Shown in pieces: positions 1 through 9,000 of a stretch of DNA of 64,000 nt. Within the stretch, counting starts at the first letter, position 1; the number at the start of each line of letters is the position of its first letter. The notes under the pieces were generated by a model, which ran no database searches, had not been told where the DNA came from, and was given only the letters and a program-made list of their open reading frames with translations. The stretch comes from Candidatus Propionivibrio dominans (GTDB lineage Bacteria; Pseudomonadota; Gammaproteobacteria; Burkholderiales; Rhodocyclaceae): contig JADJNC010000003.1 of assembly GCA_016709335.1 (NCBI GenBank), positions 62,001-126,000 on the forward strand. Reading direction: 5' to 3'. Position numbers and translations under genes: made by a program.

Positions 1-961
1 CGGTGACGAAATCGAGAAAGTGCAGCGAGATGAAAATGTTGATGCGGTCGGTTTCCGAGCCGATGCGTGCCATCAGATCGCCCGTTCGCTTGCCGCCGAA
101 GTATTCCTGTGAAAGTTTCAGCAGGTGCTCGTAGGTCGTCGTGCGCAGGTCGGCACCGATGCGTTCGGAGACCAGCGCCAGAATGTAGGAGCGCGCCCAG
201 CCGAGCACCCAGGCCAGCAGCGCCGCACCGAACAGGCCGGAAAGGTAGAGCATCACCAGGCCGCTGTCGATCGGCTGACCGTTCTGGAACGGGATCAGCA
301 CCTTGTCCATCATCGGCATCGTCAGATACGGCGGGACCAGCGTTGCCCCAGTCGATCCCAATGACAGCAGGAAGCCGGCCAGCAGGCGCCAGCGATAGGG
401 GTAGGCGAAGCGCCACAGGCGGAACAGCGTCCACGTTGAGGGCGGCGTGTGGATCTCCTTGCTGCACAGCGGACACTCTTCCTGGCCGGCGAGCAGCGGC
501 GTTTCGCATTTCGGGCACAGGGCCTGGGTTGGTGCGGGCGGAACCTCTCCCGTGAGGTGGAAGGCGAGTTGTCGCGTGAAGTGCTCGATCAGTCGACCGG
601 CGGCGATGTCGCCCCCCAGCGTATAGCGCCAGAGGGCCAGTCGCGCGTCCGCTGCAAAGAGTTCGAGACTGCCGACGCCCGAATGGTCGCGACGCGTCAG
701 CGTCAACCCGGGGCGGAACGCATGCGTATGCCAGCCTTGATCGCTCGCCGTACCGGCGAGCAGGCGCTGATTGGTCAGAACCACCAGGCCGGGGGAAAAG
801 CGCAGTTGGCAATCAAGGTCAATTTCCAGCCAGGCCAGAACTTTCTCATCGGCGGAAAGTTGTGCCTCGACTCCCGTAAGCCATGCCGCAGGCAACTGGA
901 TCGAAGGCAAGCCGGGCTGGTTGTTGCTGGGAGCGGAAAGTGGTTGGTTACGGATTGTCAT
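1..961 (-). CDS. ABC transporter permease/ATP-binding protein, 5' part (cyanophycin-associated type)
   Basis: The minus strand reads open from an ATG at 961 to the window edge, so the gene is cut by the window and its ATPase half lies outside. Residues 1 to about 130 form a soluble domain resembling a PH/YcxB-like fold. A zinc ribbon follows with two Cys pairs (ALCPKCETPLLAGQEECPLC, encoded about 470-530). After that come hydrophobic helices of an ABC exporter membrane domain, and the stretch YFGGKRTGDLMARI typical of MsbA-like permeases. The zinc-ribbon-plus-exporter architecture matches a transporter family usually found beside cyanophycin synthetase genes in Rhodocyclales. That family assignment is from memory; the substrate is unknown. 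The start is the ATG at 961; no strong ribosome binding site is visible before it. Confidence 0.8.
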   Translation of the reverse strand, partial: MTIRNQPLSAPSNNQPGLPSIQLPAAWLTGVEAQLSADEKVLAWLEIDLDCQLRFSPGLVVLTNQRLLAGTASDQGWHTHAFRPGLTLTRRDHSGVGSLELFAADARLALWRYTLGGDIAAGRLIEHFTRQLAFHLTGEVPPAPTQALCPKCETPLLAGQEECPLCSKEIHTPPSTWTLFRLWRFAYPYRWRLLAGFLLSLGSTGATLVPPYLTMPMMDKVLIPFQNGQPIDSGLVMLYLSGLFGAALLAWVLGWARSYILALVSERIGADLRTTTYEHLLKLSQEYFGGKRTGDLMARIGSETDRINIFISLHFLDFVT

Positions 962-1152
962 TGCTTTACGATGGTCAGCCTGGCAGCAAAAAGTCTGCCA
1001 AAGTCAGCAAGTATACCCGTCTTCGACTGGGCTCTGGAGAAACTACCGTCTTTGCGTGTTTCAGAATAACTAATTACAGTTGAGAACAATTTGCGTGTAT
1101 CGATGAAACCAATTCACAAAAAATAAACTAATTTCGAAAACAAGTTTTCCCG

Positions 1153-1965
1153 ATGAGCATTTTTTTCTTAAAGTCATCCAGACGCTTATTCACCAAGGTA
1201 GCGCCAATCGTAGTCGGAGGTTTTTCGCTTCAGGCCATCGCCTTCCAGCCTCTGATTACTGATGATACGGGTACCCAGGGTGCTGGCGGCAACCAGCTCG
1301 AGTTTTCCTTTAACGAGGGTCGTGCAACTGCTGCAGGCGATACGGTGCGTTTGCAAGCCTTGCCTGTGGTCTATACGCGCGGCCTGAGCGAGACCATTGA
1401 AGTTTATGCCGGCATCGGATTTACACGTATTCGTTCCAGCATTCCGGGGTTTGATAGCAGCGGTTATGGTAATTCCGCTCTGGGTGCAAAGTGGCGCTTT
1501 TATGAAGACGAAGCGCATGGAACCAGTTTTGCCATCAAGCCGGAAATCTTTTTCCCGGTCAGCGCCAGACGCGAATTTTACGGGCTGGGCACGGGTAAAC
1601 TTTCCGGCAACCTGACGCTGATTCTCACTCAGCAAGTCGCGTTCGGCGCAGTGCACGCCAACCTTGGCGTTGGCCGTGATCGCTTTCGCGACACCTTGAA
1701 CAATCCCGATGCGACAACGACGCGTGCCTCGATGGCCCCGGTATGGAACGTCATCAGACAATGGAAACTGGCGCTGGACCTGGGCACCGAATCCACTCGC
1801 GGTGCGGGCGCTAACCTGCGCTCGAATTTTGTCGAGCTTTGTGCAATTTACTCACCGGACAAGGAACTTGATTTTGATTTCGGTATTGTCCGCAGGGCTG
1901 ATAATGACAGCCCGAAAACGACGACTCAAACTGCTTCCATCGGCATGACCTGGCGCTTCAAGTAA
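1153..1965 (+). CDS. Outer-membrane beta-barrel protein, Phenol_MetA_deg-like
   Basis: 270 codons. The N-terminus has a basic segment, a hydrophobic stretch and a likely signal peptidase site near LQAIA/FQ (about residue 31). The mature protein begins with QPLITDDTGTQGAGGNQLE, which resembles the start of the Phenol_MetA_deg family (putative outer-membrane transporters). The rest alternates polar and hydrophobic residues as expected for a beta barrel, and it ends in TWRFK, close to the aromatic C-terminal signature of barrel proteins. The upstream 190 bp are AT-rich and separate it from the divergent ABC transporter gene. The role is not known; I infer only export to the outer membrane. Confidence 0.7.
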   Translation: MSIFFLKSSRRLFTKVAPIVVGGFSLQAIAFQPLITDDTGTQGAGGNQLEFSFNEGRATAAGDTVRLQALPVVYTRGLSETIEVYAGIGFTRIRSSIPGFDSSGYGNSALGAKWRFYEDEAHGTSFAIKPEIFFPVSARREFYGLGTGKLSGNLTLILTQQVAFGAVHANLGVGRDRFRDTLNNPDATTTRASMAPVWNVIRQWKLALDLGTESTRGAGANLRSNFVELCAIYSPDKELDFDFGIVRRADNDSPKTTTQTASIGMTWRFK

Positions 1966-1995
1966 GTCAAAATGATAATCTTAAAAGAGGCGCTT

Positions 1996-2706
1996 ATGGT
2001 GCCAGTGCCGATACCACTTGAACCGGCCCATCTGATCCGCAATGCCGACGGCACGCCGATTTCGGCAATTTACGGCGACATCTATCACTCGGCGGCCGGC
2101 GGGCACGCCCAGTCGCGTCACGTCTTTCTTGCCGGCAACGGTCTTCCGGCGCGCTGGCAGGGCCGGGAACGCTTTGTAATACTGGAAACCGGCTTCGGCC
2201 TCGGGCTCAACTTTCTTGCCACCTGGCTGGCGTGGCGCGACGACCCGCAACGTTGCCAGGAACTGCACTACATTTCGCTTGAAAAGCATCCGTTCCAGGC
2301 CGCCGATCTGGCGCTTGCCCAGGCCGCCTGGCCTGAATTTGCATTGCTCGCCGAACAACTCCGTCTGCGCTGGCCTGCGCTGCAGCCGGGTGTGCAGCGT
2401 ATTGAGTTTGAAGGTGCCCGGGTGGTTCTCACGCTCGTCTTCGGCGATGCCGTCGACACCCTGCCCAGGCTGGATACGGTAGTAGATGCCTTCTATCTCG
2501 ATGGTTTTTCACCTGACACGAATCCCGAGTTGTGGTCGTCAGCGCTGTGCCGTTCCCTGGCGCGTGTGGCCGTGAGTGGCGCAACGCTCGCCACCTGGTC
2601 GGTTGCCGGGAGTGTCCGCCAGGCGCTGACCGCAGCCCGGTTCGACGTCGAAAAACGCCCCGGTTTCGCCGGCAAGCGGCAAATGCTGGTCGCCCGCTAT
2701 GCCTAG
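1996..2706 (+). CDS. mnmD: tRNA 5-methylaminomethyl-2-thiouridine methyltransferase, stand-alone MnmD type
   Basis: 236 codons. The start at 1996 is preferred over the in-frame ATG at 1972 because AAGAGG lies 5 bases before it. The protein has the MnmC N-terminal-domain signature: an N-terminal YGDIYHS motif, the SAM-binding [11 protein letters not shown] motif (about residues 66-76), and the [14 protein letters not shown] acidic/aromatic loop. These enzymes methylate the wobble-uridine modification of tRNAs. In most proteobacteria this domain is fused to an FAD-dependent oxidase (MnmC2). Here the gene stops right after the methyltransferase ([12 protein letters not shown]) and no oxidase reading frame follows before rlmD. 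It is probably co-transcribed with rlmD, another RNA methyltransferase. Confidence 0.8.
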   Translation: MVPVPIPLEPAHLIRNADGTPISAIYGDIYHSAAGGHAQSRHVFLAGNGLPARWQGRERFVILETGFGLGLNFLATWLAWRDDPQRCQELHYISLEKHPFQAADLALAQAAWPEFALLAEQLRLRWPALQPGVQRIEFEGARVVLTLVFGDAVDTLPRLDTVVDAFYLDGFSPDTNPELWSSALCRSLARVAVSGATLATWSVAGSVRQALTAARFDVEKRPGFAGKRQMLVARYA

Positions 2707-2779
2707 GGCGATAGTGGATAGTAATTTCGCCACAGCGCCATAGACCGTTAAAATGGCGTGTTTTTTTCAGGGAAGTGGC

Positions 2780-4078
2780 ATGCCGAGCGGAATCATTGAA
2801 TCGCTGGATCACGAAGCGCGCGGAATCACGCGGCTTGAGGGCAAGACCATTTTTGTCGAGGGCGCCCTGCCTGGCGAGCAGGTCGAATACAACAGCTTTC
2901 GCCGGAAGCCGAGTTTTGAGGTGGCTCACACACTGCGTATCCTCAAGGCCTCGCCTGATCGGGTGACGCCGAAGTGCCCGCATTTCGGCGTCTGCGGAGG
3001 TTGCAGCATGCAGCATCTGGACCCGGACGCGCAGGTGGCCGCCAAGCAGCGGGTGCTTGAATCCAACCTCTGGCATCTTGCCCGTATCAAGGCCGGGCAG
3101 CTCTACTCGCCGATTTATGGAGCGCCGTGGGGTTATCGCCAGCGGGCGCGTCTGTCGGCCCGTCTGGTGCCGAAGAAAGGCGGTGTGCTGATCGGCTTCC
3201 ATGAGCGCAAGAGCAGTTACGTCGCCGACATGCGCCAGTGCGAGATCCTGCCACCGCAGGTCTCGGCGCTGCTACTGCCCTTACGCGAGCTGGTTTCCGC
3301 TTTGTCAATCTGCAAGGCCATGCCGCAGATCGAAGTGGCGGTCGGCGAATACGTCACGGCGCTGGTTTTGCGCATTCTCGAACCGCTCAGCAGCGCCGAC
3401 GAGGATTTGTTGCGCGCCTTTGCCGATCGGCACTGTGTGGTGTTCTACCTGCAACCGAAGGGGCCGGCCACCGCCTACCGCTTTTACCCGATCGACGGCC
3501 CGAAGCTGTCCTACCGTTTGCCGGATTACGACATCGAACATTTCTTTTCCCCCACCGAATTCACCCAGGTTAATCACGCCATCAACCGCGTTCTGGTGCG
3601 TCGAGCGCTGACGCTGCTCGACCCGCGGCCGGGCGAACGCGTGGCCGACATGTTTTGCGGGCTGGGCAACTTCACCCTGCCGATTGCCCGCTCCGGCGCC
3701 CGCGTTGTGGGTATCGAGGGCAGTGCCGATCTGGTGCGCCGGGCTGCCGAGAATGCCGCTGCCAATGGCCTGGCAGGGCAGGTCGAGTATATCGTCGCCA
3801 ATCTCTTTGCGGCGAAGCCGGAAACGCTGGCCGCGCTCGGTCATCTCGACAAGATGCTGATCGACCCGCCACGCGAAGGCGCTGTGGAACTCATCAATTC
3901 GATTGGCGAGGACGGGCCGCGCCGCATTGTTTATGTGTCGTGCAGTCCGGCAACGCTGGCGCGCGATGCGGCGATTCTGGTTACGCAGAAGGGATATCGA
4001 CTGAAAGGTGCCGGGGTGGTCAACATGTTTCCCAATACTTCACATGTGGAATCGATTGCGTTGTTCGAAAGGGGCTGA
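2780..4078 (+). CDS. rlmD: 23S rRNA (uracil-1939-C5)-methyltransferase RlmD
   Basis: 432 codons from the ATG at 2780, preferred to 2753 because GGAAG precedes it by 4 bases and residue 1 then begins the TRAM domain. Order of elements: TRAM RNA-binding domain (about 1-60); iron-sulfur cluster cysteines C66, C72, C75 and C154; Rossmann methyltransferase with [14 protein letters not shown]; the DPPREG motif; and the nucleophile C388 in [11 protein letters not shown]. All key residues of RlmD are present, so this copy should be functional. The last 245 bases recur at 14016-14257 beyond the giant-gene block, so the insertion affected this locus. The intact 3' end may be native or supplied by the insertion. 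Confidence 0.93.
   Translation: MPSGIIESLDHEARGITRLEGKTIFVEGALPGEQVEYNSFRRKPSFEVAHTLRILKASPDRVTPKCPHFGVCGGCSMQHLDPDAQVAAKQRVLESNLWHLARIKAGQLYSPIYGAPWGYRQRARLSARLVPKKGGVLIGFHERKSSYVADMRQCEILPPQVSALLLPLRELVSALSICKAMPQIEVAVGEYVTALVLRILEPLSSADEDLLRAFADRHCVVFYLQPKGPATAYRFYPIDGPKLSYRLPDYDIEHFFSPTEFTQVNHAINRVLVRRALTLLDPRPGERVADMFCGLGNFTLPIARSGARVVGIEGSADLVRRAAENAAANGLAGQVEYIVANLFAAKPETLAALGHLDKMLIDPPREGAVELINSIGEDGPRRIVYVSCSPATLARDAAILVTQKGYRLKGAGVVNMFPNTSHVESIALFERG
3831..4075 (+). repeat. Copy 1 of a 245-bp direct repeat (rlmD 3' end)
   Basis: This stretch runs from the codons for [13 protein letters not shown] to the last codon of rlmD. It is repeated in the same orientation at 14016-14257 with about a dozen differences, roughly 95% identity by eye. 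One difference is a 3-base length change (TTTCCCAAT against TTTCAC). The flanks do not match outside the repeat. The two copies bracket about 10 kb containing both giant genes. Confidence 0.93.
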
Positions 4079-4089
4079 GCACTCTGCGC

Positions 4090-7000
4090 TCAGCCCAGCG
4101 CAAACACCTCGGCGTAGACCAGGCGTTCTTCAACTACAACCCGTCTTCTGGGGCCACTGGTGCTTTGCTCTGGTACGGTGCGGTCGGTGTAGAAACGCTC
4201 GAACTCGCGCAGCATCAGGCGATGCTTGAAGTTGGGCATTGGCAAAGGCAGGCGGACTTTTTGGCTCCACACGGCGGGATCGAACATGCCGGGTACTTCG
4301 CCCACTTGGCCAGTTTGGCCGATGAGGCCAGTGTTCCCAGCACCCAGGACTTCCGCACCAAGCGTTGTCGTGCTTGTAGCCGTAACACCTTCGATGCGAT
4401 CAAAGCGCACTGTTTGACCGCCGCGTGTGCGGCGACTCACCACCTCGTCGGCTGCCTGCACTTGTATTCCTTCAGTCAGGAGGGCGTTCAAGGAGCGTGA
4501 TGCCGGAGTGCCGCCCACCAGCCCGGAGGCCAACACGCGACCGTCCGACCAACCCAGATCGGAGTCCAGACCATCGGGCTGTGTTTGAATGACCAGCTCC
4601 AGGCGATTGCGGCCGTCGTCTCCACCGGGACCGGATAACGACAAGTTCAGATACTCCGACTCCGACATGCCGCCCGGGTTGTGGCGGCGCATTGGTCCGC
4701 GCTGGGCGGCTGGCCCATGCACTGTGACCGTGAGATTGATGCCGTCGCGCACCAGCACGGCACGCCGGCGGGGCAGCAACTGCGAAAAGTCGGTCAGCAG
4801 CACGCGGGAGATTTTGGCCCCTTGCACCGCATGCGGCTGGTAGCGCACCAGGGCCAGGCGAACGAAGGGCATGTAGCCGAGGCCGGGGTTGATCTCGATG
4901 TCGCAATACCAGAGCTTGCGCGCGGCATCAAAGTGCACGCGGTGCCCGACCACGTGCACGCCCACATCAAGCTCTTGCAGTAGCAGCATCTCGCTGTTCA
5001 CTGCCGCCGGAAAGTCACTGATCTGGCTCCTGGTGTCAGGCCTGGCGGCATCCCACATCGGGTCCTGGCCCCATTGGGTGACCAGGGGCAGGCGCGCCGG
5101 GTCGATCTGCGAAAAGTCCACGCCATTACCAGGAATGACGACGCCAAGCAACTCGCCATCACCCGAAGAGAACCAGGGCCGCTCCAGATACACGCGCAGG
5201 CCATTGCCCAGACGCGTGCTGGTACGGGTGTTGCCACTGGCTGCTGGGCGGCTCCAGCGGAAAGTGGGCACCACGTAGACGAGTTCGGGGACATCGGGCG
5301 CAGCACTGCTGCGCACGATGCTGCCCGCCTTGCCGCCCTGCGTCACCCTCAGCACCGGAGCGCCGGCATCCTTGGCCTCACCCAACGCCGACAAGGCCTG
5401 CACTTGCACCTGATCAGTCTCCACCCAGGGTCCATGCTGGATGATTTTGTCGAGCCTGGCAAACAGCTTGGGCGGCAGATATTCGCGAAAGCGCGTGGTT
5501 GCGCGCAGGCGATAACGGATGAAGCGAAAGCGCGTATCGCCAAATTCATGCCGATTGCCGGGCACCGCAGGCCGCTTGGCGAGGTCGGTGGGGATCACTT
5601 GCCCGCCGTTGGGTGTAAAGGCGTTCTGCGCGGCCACGGCATCGGCCAAAGGAAAACGGTTTCGGTGGTTCTCCGCCAGTCTGATCTCCGACAACGTGGC
5701 CTCATGATGGACGCGCTTGGGCCCGGGCAAGGCCGGGTCATCGGCTAGCGGATCGTCCACCCACTCGTCCCACTCACCGACGATCTCAAACTTGCCGGTG
5801 CTGGGCCCGTGCAGCACCACATGACGGGCCAGCAAGTCCACATGCTGTTCGCCCGGTTTACGCGGCAAGCTCACCTGTTCGAGTCTAGGGGCGCACACCG
5901 GTTGCTGGGTGGCATGCACCAGGGTCAGGGCGCGCCACGGGGTGAGCATCCAGTTGCAACCCGCCAAGGCCTCGACGCGCAGACGCAGTTTGGCGGCATC
6001 CTCGTGCCAATTGGGCAGGCCAAAGTGCTGAACCAACTGGTCGTGGACGAAGCTGGCGTAGCGCAGCCGCGCAACGAAGCCTTTGGGCAGGAACAGTTGA
6101 AGCACGCCTTTGGCAAAGTCCCACTTCGGCGACGCAGGCTCGGTGTGCTCATCGCCGCAGGGTGGATTGGTCACTTCACCGGGCTGCTCGTTCAGCACCA
6201 GGCGAAGGCTGCGAACGTCTTGTGGCCACTCTTTGTTGAGTGCCTCGTCGGCTGGGTCACGGTCGAAGTCCAGGAGCAGGATCAAACGCCACTTGGTATC
6301 TGGGAAGAAAACTGCCCGCGCACCTTTGTCGAGTACATAACCAAGCAAGCCCGGCGCCAGCTCGACGATGGGCTTTCCTGCGGTCCAGCGTTCGAGGCCG
6401 GGCACGCCTTGCAGCGCAATACCGCCACAGGCGGGGTCGGGCAAGTAAGGCACCGGCACCTGCGCCTCACGGTGAATCAGGTACTGCCCAGCGGCAAAGC
6501 GGTCGCGGCTGTCGTCGGCCTGCTCAGGCGGCAAGATCATGGCGCCAGCACCCTGCACGGTGGCCGCTTGCGCCGCCTTGGCAGGCGTCACCAGCTCAAT
6601 CTGCGCGCCGGGCTGCGGATGCATCAGGGAACCCGACTCGCGTGCCGCAATGGCATAGGCTTCCTTGATCCGGTTGGTGTCCTGGCTACCAATCGCGGCA
6701 TCGAACATGCCATGCAGTTCGCATTGCTGCTGCGAACTCTTGGGGGGCACGATGTGCCGTTCATCGATGGGGGTGTACTCGAAGTCGGGGTTGTCGTAGT
6801 CGCCCGCCAGCGGGCCTTTGATGTCATTGGTGTAGTCGCCGCAACGCTTGTCAAAATTGCTGCGCAGCACCATGCGTTCCAGCGATTCGCCCTCGCTGAG
6901 CTTGCCGCGCAGCACCAGCGCCGGTGGATCGACCGGCTCAAAGCGGCCATAGCGCAGCATGTCGCTGGCCTGTTCTTCCAGATCAGGTTCTTCAAGTGCC

Positions 7001-8988
7001 AGGCTGTTGCCTGCCAGGTCAACAAGGCGCGCACGCATGCGGTAGCCCTGACCAAAACGCAAGCGCGGCAGGCTGCCCTTGAGCGCCGCAAATTTTACCG
7101 ACAGGCCATTGCCCCTGGGTGCCGCTTCGGTCGCGCCGTCCACTACCTCTTCCACTTGCAAATGCGTGCCGGGCACGGTGGCGTCGCGTACCGTACGGCC
7201 AGGCCGCGGTGCTGCCAGGCTCCAGCCTGTCCAGCGGAACAGGGTTTCGTGCAGGTAATGGTCGTCCGGCTTGCCTTCGGCGCTGGTCGTGGAGGCACCC
7301 TTCACATGGCCCTCCTCGGTCGGTAGCGCTATCGGCATCGCCGGTGTGCCATCGTTGCGAGCCAGCGCGAGGTAGTTCCCGGTGCGAGCGCAAAGCGACT
7401 GCCAGCGGCCGACTTCACGGTTCATTACGTCCACCCGGTAACCGCGCAGCACATCTTCGGCAAACAGAGTCACTTCTTTGGCGGCAGCGCCACCCGCCAG
7501 GATGGCAGCGTTGTTCAAGGCTGCCGTCGCGGCCGCCATGCCAACCATGCCGGCCCGCCCGTGGCGCGAGACACCAATGCCGCCTGAACGCAGGGCCGAC
7601 ACCGGCTGGCGGTCGCCGGTGGTGTAGGTCACGCCGCCGTCGGCACCGATTTCGAGATGCCGGCCCACCAGGTTCTGCGCGGTGAGCAGGAAGTTCACCG
7701 TCTTGAGCGCCGCACCATCGGGGTCGAGTTGATAGACATCGAACGGGCTGGGCAAATCGTGACCTTGCTGCACCATGCCATAGCCGTCGTCGGCACCCTG
7801 CAGCTTGAGCAGGCCGTCGGTATGATCCGGCGTTCGCGCCTGCATGACAAAGCGATGCTTGCTGATGCTGAAGGCCGTGCTGGGGAATTGGTCGCCCGCC
7901 GGCTGGTGCGGTGCCGCCGCAGTGAGCTTGAGACGCATGAAACCTGTTGCCGGTCCGCTACTGGAGATCAAGGCGTCCAGCAGATCGTTTCGCTCCAGCA
8001 CGCAGTCGATGACGAGGCCGAGTCGGCGTAGCAGATTGGTGTGGTCTCCATAGGAGGCAATGCGCTGATGGAAATCGAACTCCGGCGGCACGATGGCCGC
8101 AGCCATGCCGCTAAAGCCAGGGCGTTTCATCTCCCGCTGTGCGGCGGTGGGCACGGTGCGGTTGTAGAAGCGATCGGCTTGCCAGAGTGCGTACTCGGCG
8201 GGGGTGGCGAACTGCTCCATGAGCTGCGCACGAGCCTCGCGGTCGGCAGGGCTCACCGGGATGCTGCCGTTGCGGATGAGCGCCGGGTCTTCCCACACCG
8301 GCGGCAGTGCACGCAGAGGGAACACGGTCTGCCTGCCCTTGCGGCCCGGCCGGCGCGCCGGGGCTTTGATGCAGCTATTGGCGTTGAAGACGCGCTGATC
8401 CACTGCACGGTCTTGCGGCCTTTTGCCGTCGGTGCCCACGGTGTGGAAGCGTGAGAAGCCCGGAAGCGGGCGTTCGATGCTGCGTTGCCCGAAGTCTTGC
8501 TTGATGGTGCGGGTGCCCAATTCGCGCAGCAAGCTTTTGAGTACCGGGTTGGCTGCATTCCAGGGCAACAGGATCGGATGGTCCTCCTGCCCGGCTTGCA
8601 AAGACAGTAACTGGTAATGCTTACGCAACAAACCGAGTAAGGGGCGCAAGGGAAAGGAACGCAGATTGACCTGGCTCATATCCTTGAACTGGAACGGCGC
8701 CACGGGTAGTTGCGGGTAAAACAACTGCTGCCAGAGCGGGCTGTCGGGTGCCGTCTCTGGCGTGTCGATGGGGCGCAAGGGCACGCTTCCTGTGCCGATC
8801 TCCAGCACCAAGCCCTGGCGGGCAAGGGTAGCCGGCCAGTTGAACCATTCCTTCCAGACACTAGCGCCGAGCAGGCGCTCGCTGTTGCTTTGTGGTGTGA
8901 GTCTCGGCGAGATCACTACCGAAACGCGCCAGCGCCCATCGAGCTTGCCGTTGGGCAAGACGGTCCATATTACGGTTTGTTGTGCCAT
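4090..8988 (-). CDS. Giant uncharacterised protein B (1632 aa)
   Basis: I do not recognise this family. It is the second gene of a minus-strand pair: ATG at 8988, 12 bases after the stop of the 1488-codon gene, with GAGGAG overlapping that stop, so translation is probably coupled. No signal peptide, lipobox or obvious membrane helix is visible (it begins MAQQTVIWTVLPNGKLDG). The chain is Pro/Gly/Trp-rich and looks like many beta-sandwich modules, for example FRWTGWSLAAPRPG, LRFGQGYRMRARLVDLAGNS and VYLERPWFSSGDGELLGVV. No nucleotide-binding or protease motif stands out. The unbroken 4.9-kb frame argues for selection. The stop lies 11 bases from the rlmD stop, in convergent orientation. A structural or surface-scaffold role is only a guess. 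Confidence 0.85.
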   Translation of the reverse strand: MAQQTVIWTVLPNGKLDGRWRVSVVISPRLTPQSNSERLLGASVWKEWFNWPATLARQGLVLEIGTGSVPLRPIDTPETAPDSPLWQQLFYPQLPVAPFQFKDMSQVNLRSFPLRPLLGLLRKHYQLLSLQAGQEDHPILLPWNAANPVLKSLLRELGTRTIKQDFGQRSIERPLPGFSRFHTVGTDGKRPQDRAVDQRVFNANSCIKAPARRPGRKGRQTVFPLRALPPVWEDPALIRNGSIPVSPADREARAQLMEQFATPAEYALWQADRFYNRTVPTAAQREMKRPGFSGMAAAIVPPEFDFHQRIASYGDHTNLLRRLGLVIDCVLERNDLLDALISSSGPATGFMRLKLTAAAPHQPAGDQFPSTAFSISKHRFVMQARTPDHTDGLLKLQGADDGYGMVQQGHDLPSPFDVYQLDPDGAALKTVNFLLTAQNLVGRHLEIGADGGVTYTTGDRQPVSALRSGGIGVSRHGRAGMVGMAAATAALNNAAILAGGAAAKEVTLFAEDVLRGYRVDVMNREVGRWQSLCARTGNYLALARNDGTPAMPIALPTEEGHVKGASTTSAEGKPDDHYLHETLFRWTGWSLAAPRPGRTVRDATVPGTHLQVEEVVDGATEAAPRGNGLSVKFAALKGSLPRLRFGQGYRMRARLVDLAGNSLALEEPDLEEQASDMLRYGRFEPVDPPALVLRGKLSEGESLERMVLRSNFDKRCGDYTNDIKGPLAGDYDNPDFEYTPIDERHIVPPKSSQQQCELHGMFDAAIGSQDTNRIKEAYAIAARESGSLMHPQPGAQIELVTPAKAAQAATVQGAGAMILPPEQADDSRDRFAAGQYLIHREAQVPVPYLPDPACGGIALQGVPGLERWTAGKPIVELAPGLLGYVLDKGARAVFFPDTKWRLILLLDFDRDPADEALNKEWPQDVRSLRLVLNEQPGEVTNPPCGDEHTEPASPKWDFAKGVLQLFLPKGFVARLRYASFVHDQLVQHFGLPNWHEDAAKLRLRVEALAGCNWMLTPWRALTLVHATQQPVCAPRLEQVSLPRKPGEQHVDLLARHVVLHGPSTGKFEIVGEWDEWVDDPLADDPALPGPKRVHHEATLSEIRLAENHRNRFPLADAVAAQNAFTPNGGQVIPTDLAKRPAVPGNRHEFGDTRFRFIRYRLRATTRFREYLPPKLFARLDKIIQHGPWVETDQVQVQALSALGEAKDAGAPVLRVTQGGKAGSIVRSSAAPDVPELVYVVPTFRWSRPAASGNTRTSTRLGNGLRVYLERPWFSSGDGELLGVVIPGNGVDFSQIDPARLPLVTQWGQDPMWDAARPDTRSQISDFPAAVNSEMLLLQELDVGVHVVGHRVHFDAARKLWYCDIEINPGLGYMPFVRLALVRYQPHAVQGAKISRVLLTDFSQLLPRRRAVLVRDGINLTVTVHGPAAQRGPMRRHNPGGMSESEYLNLSLSGPGGDDGRNRLELVIQTQPDGLDSDLGWSDGRVLASGLVGGTPASRSLNALLTEGIQVQAADEVVSRRTRGGQTVRFDRIEGVTATSTTTLGAEVLGAGNTGLIGQTGQVGEVPGMFDPAVWSQKVRLPLPMPNFKHRLMLREFERFYTDRTVPEQSTSGPRRRVVVEERLVYAEVFALG

Positions 8989-9000
8989 GTTCTGGGCTCC

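Noticed and set aside
5809..7326. Long plus-strand frame (505 codons) inside the giant gene B
   Set aside because: It is antisense to the unbroken 1632-codon gene, with His/Gln/Arg-rich composition typical of the reverse of GC-rich coding DNA and no family motif.
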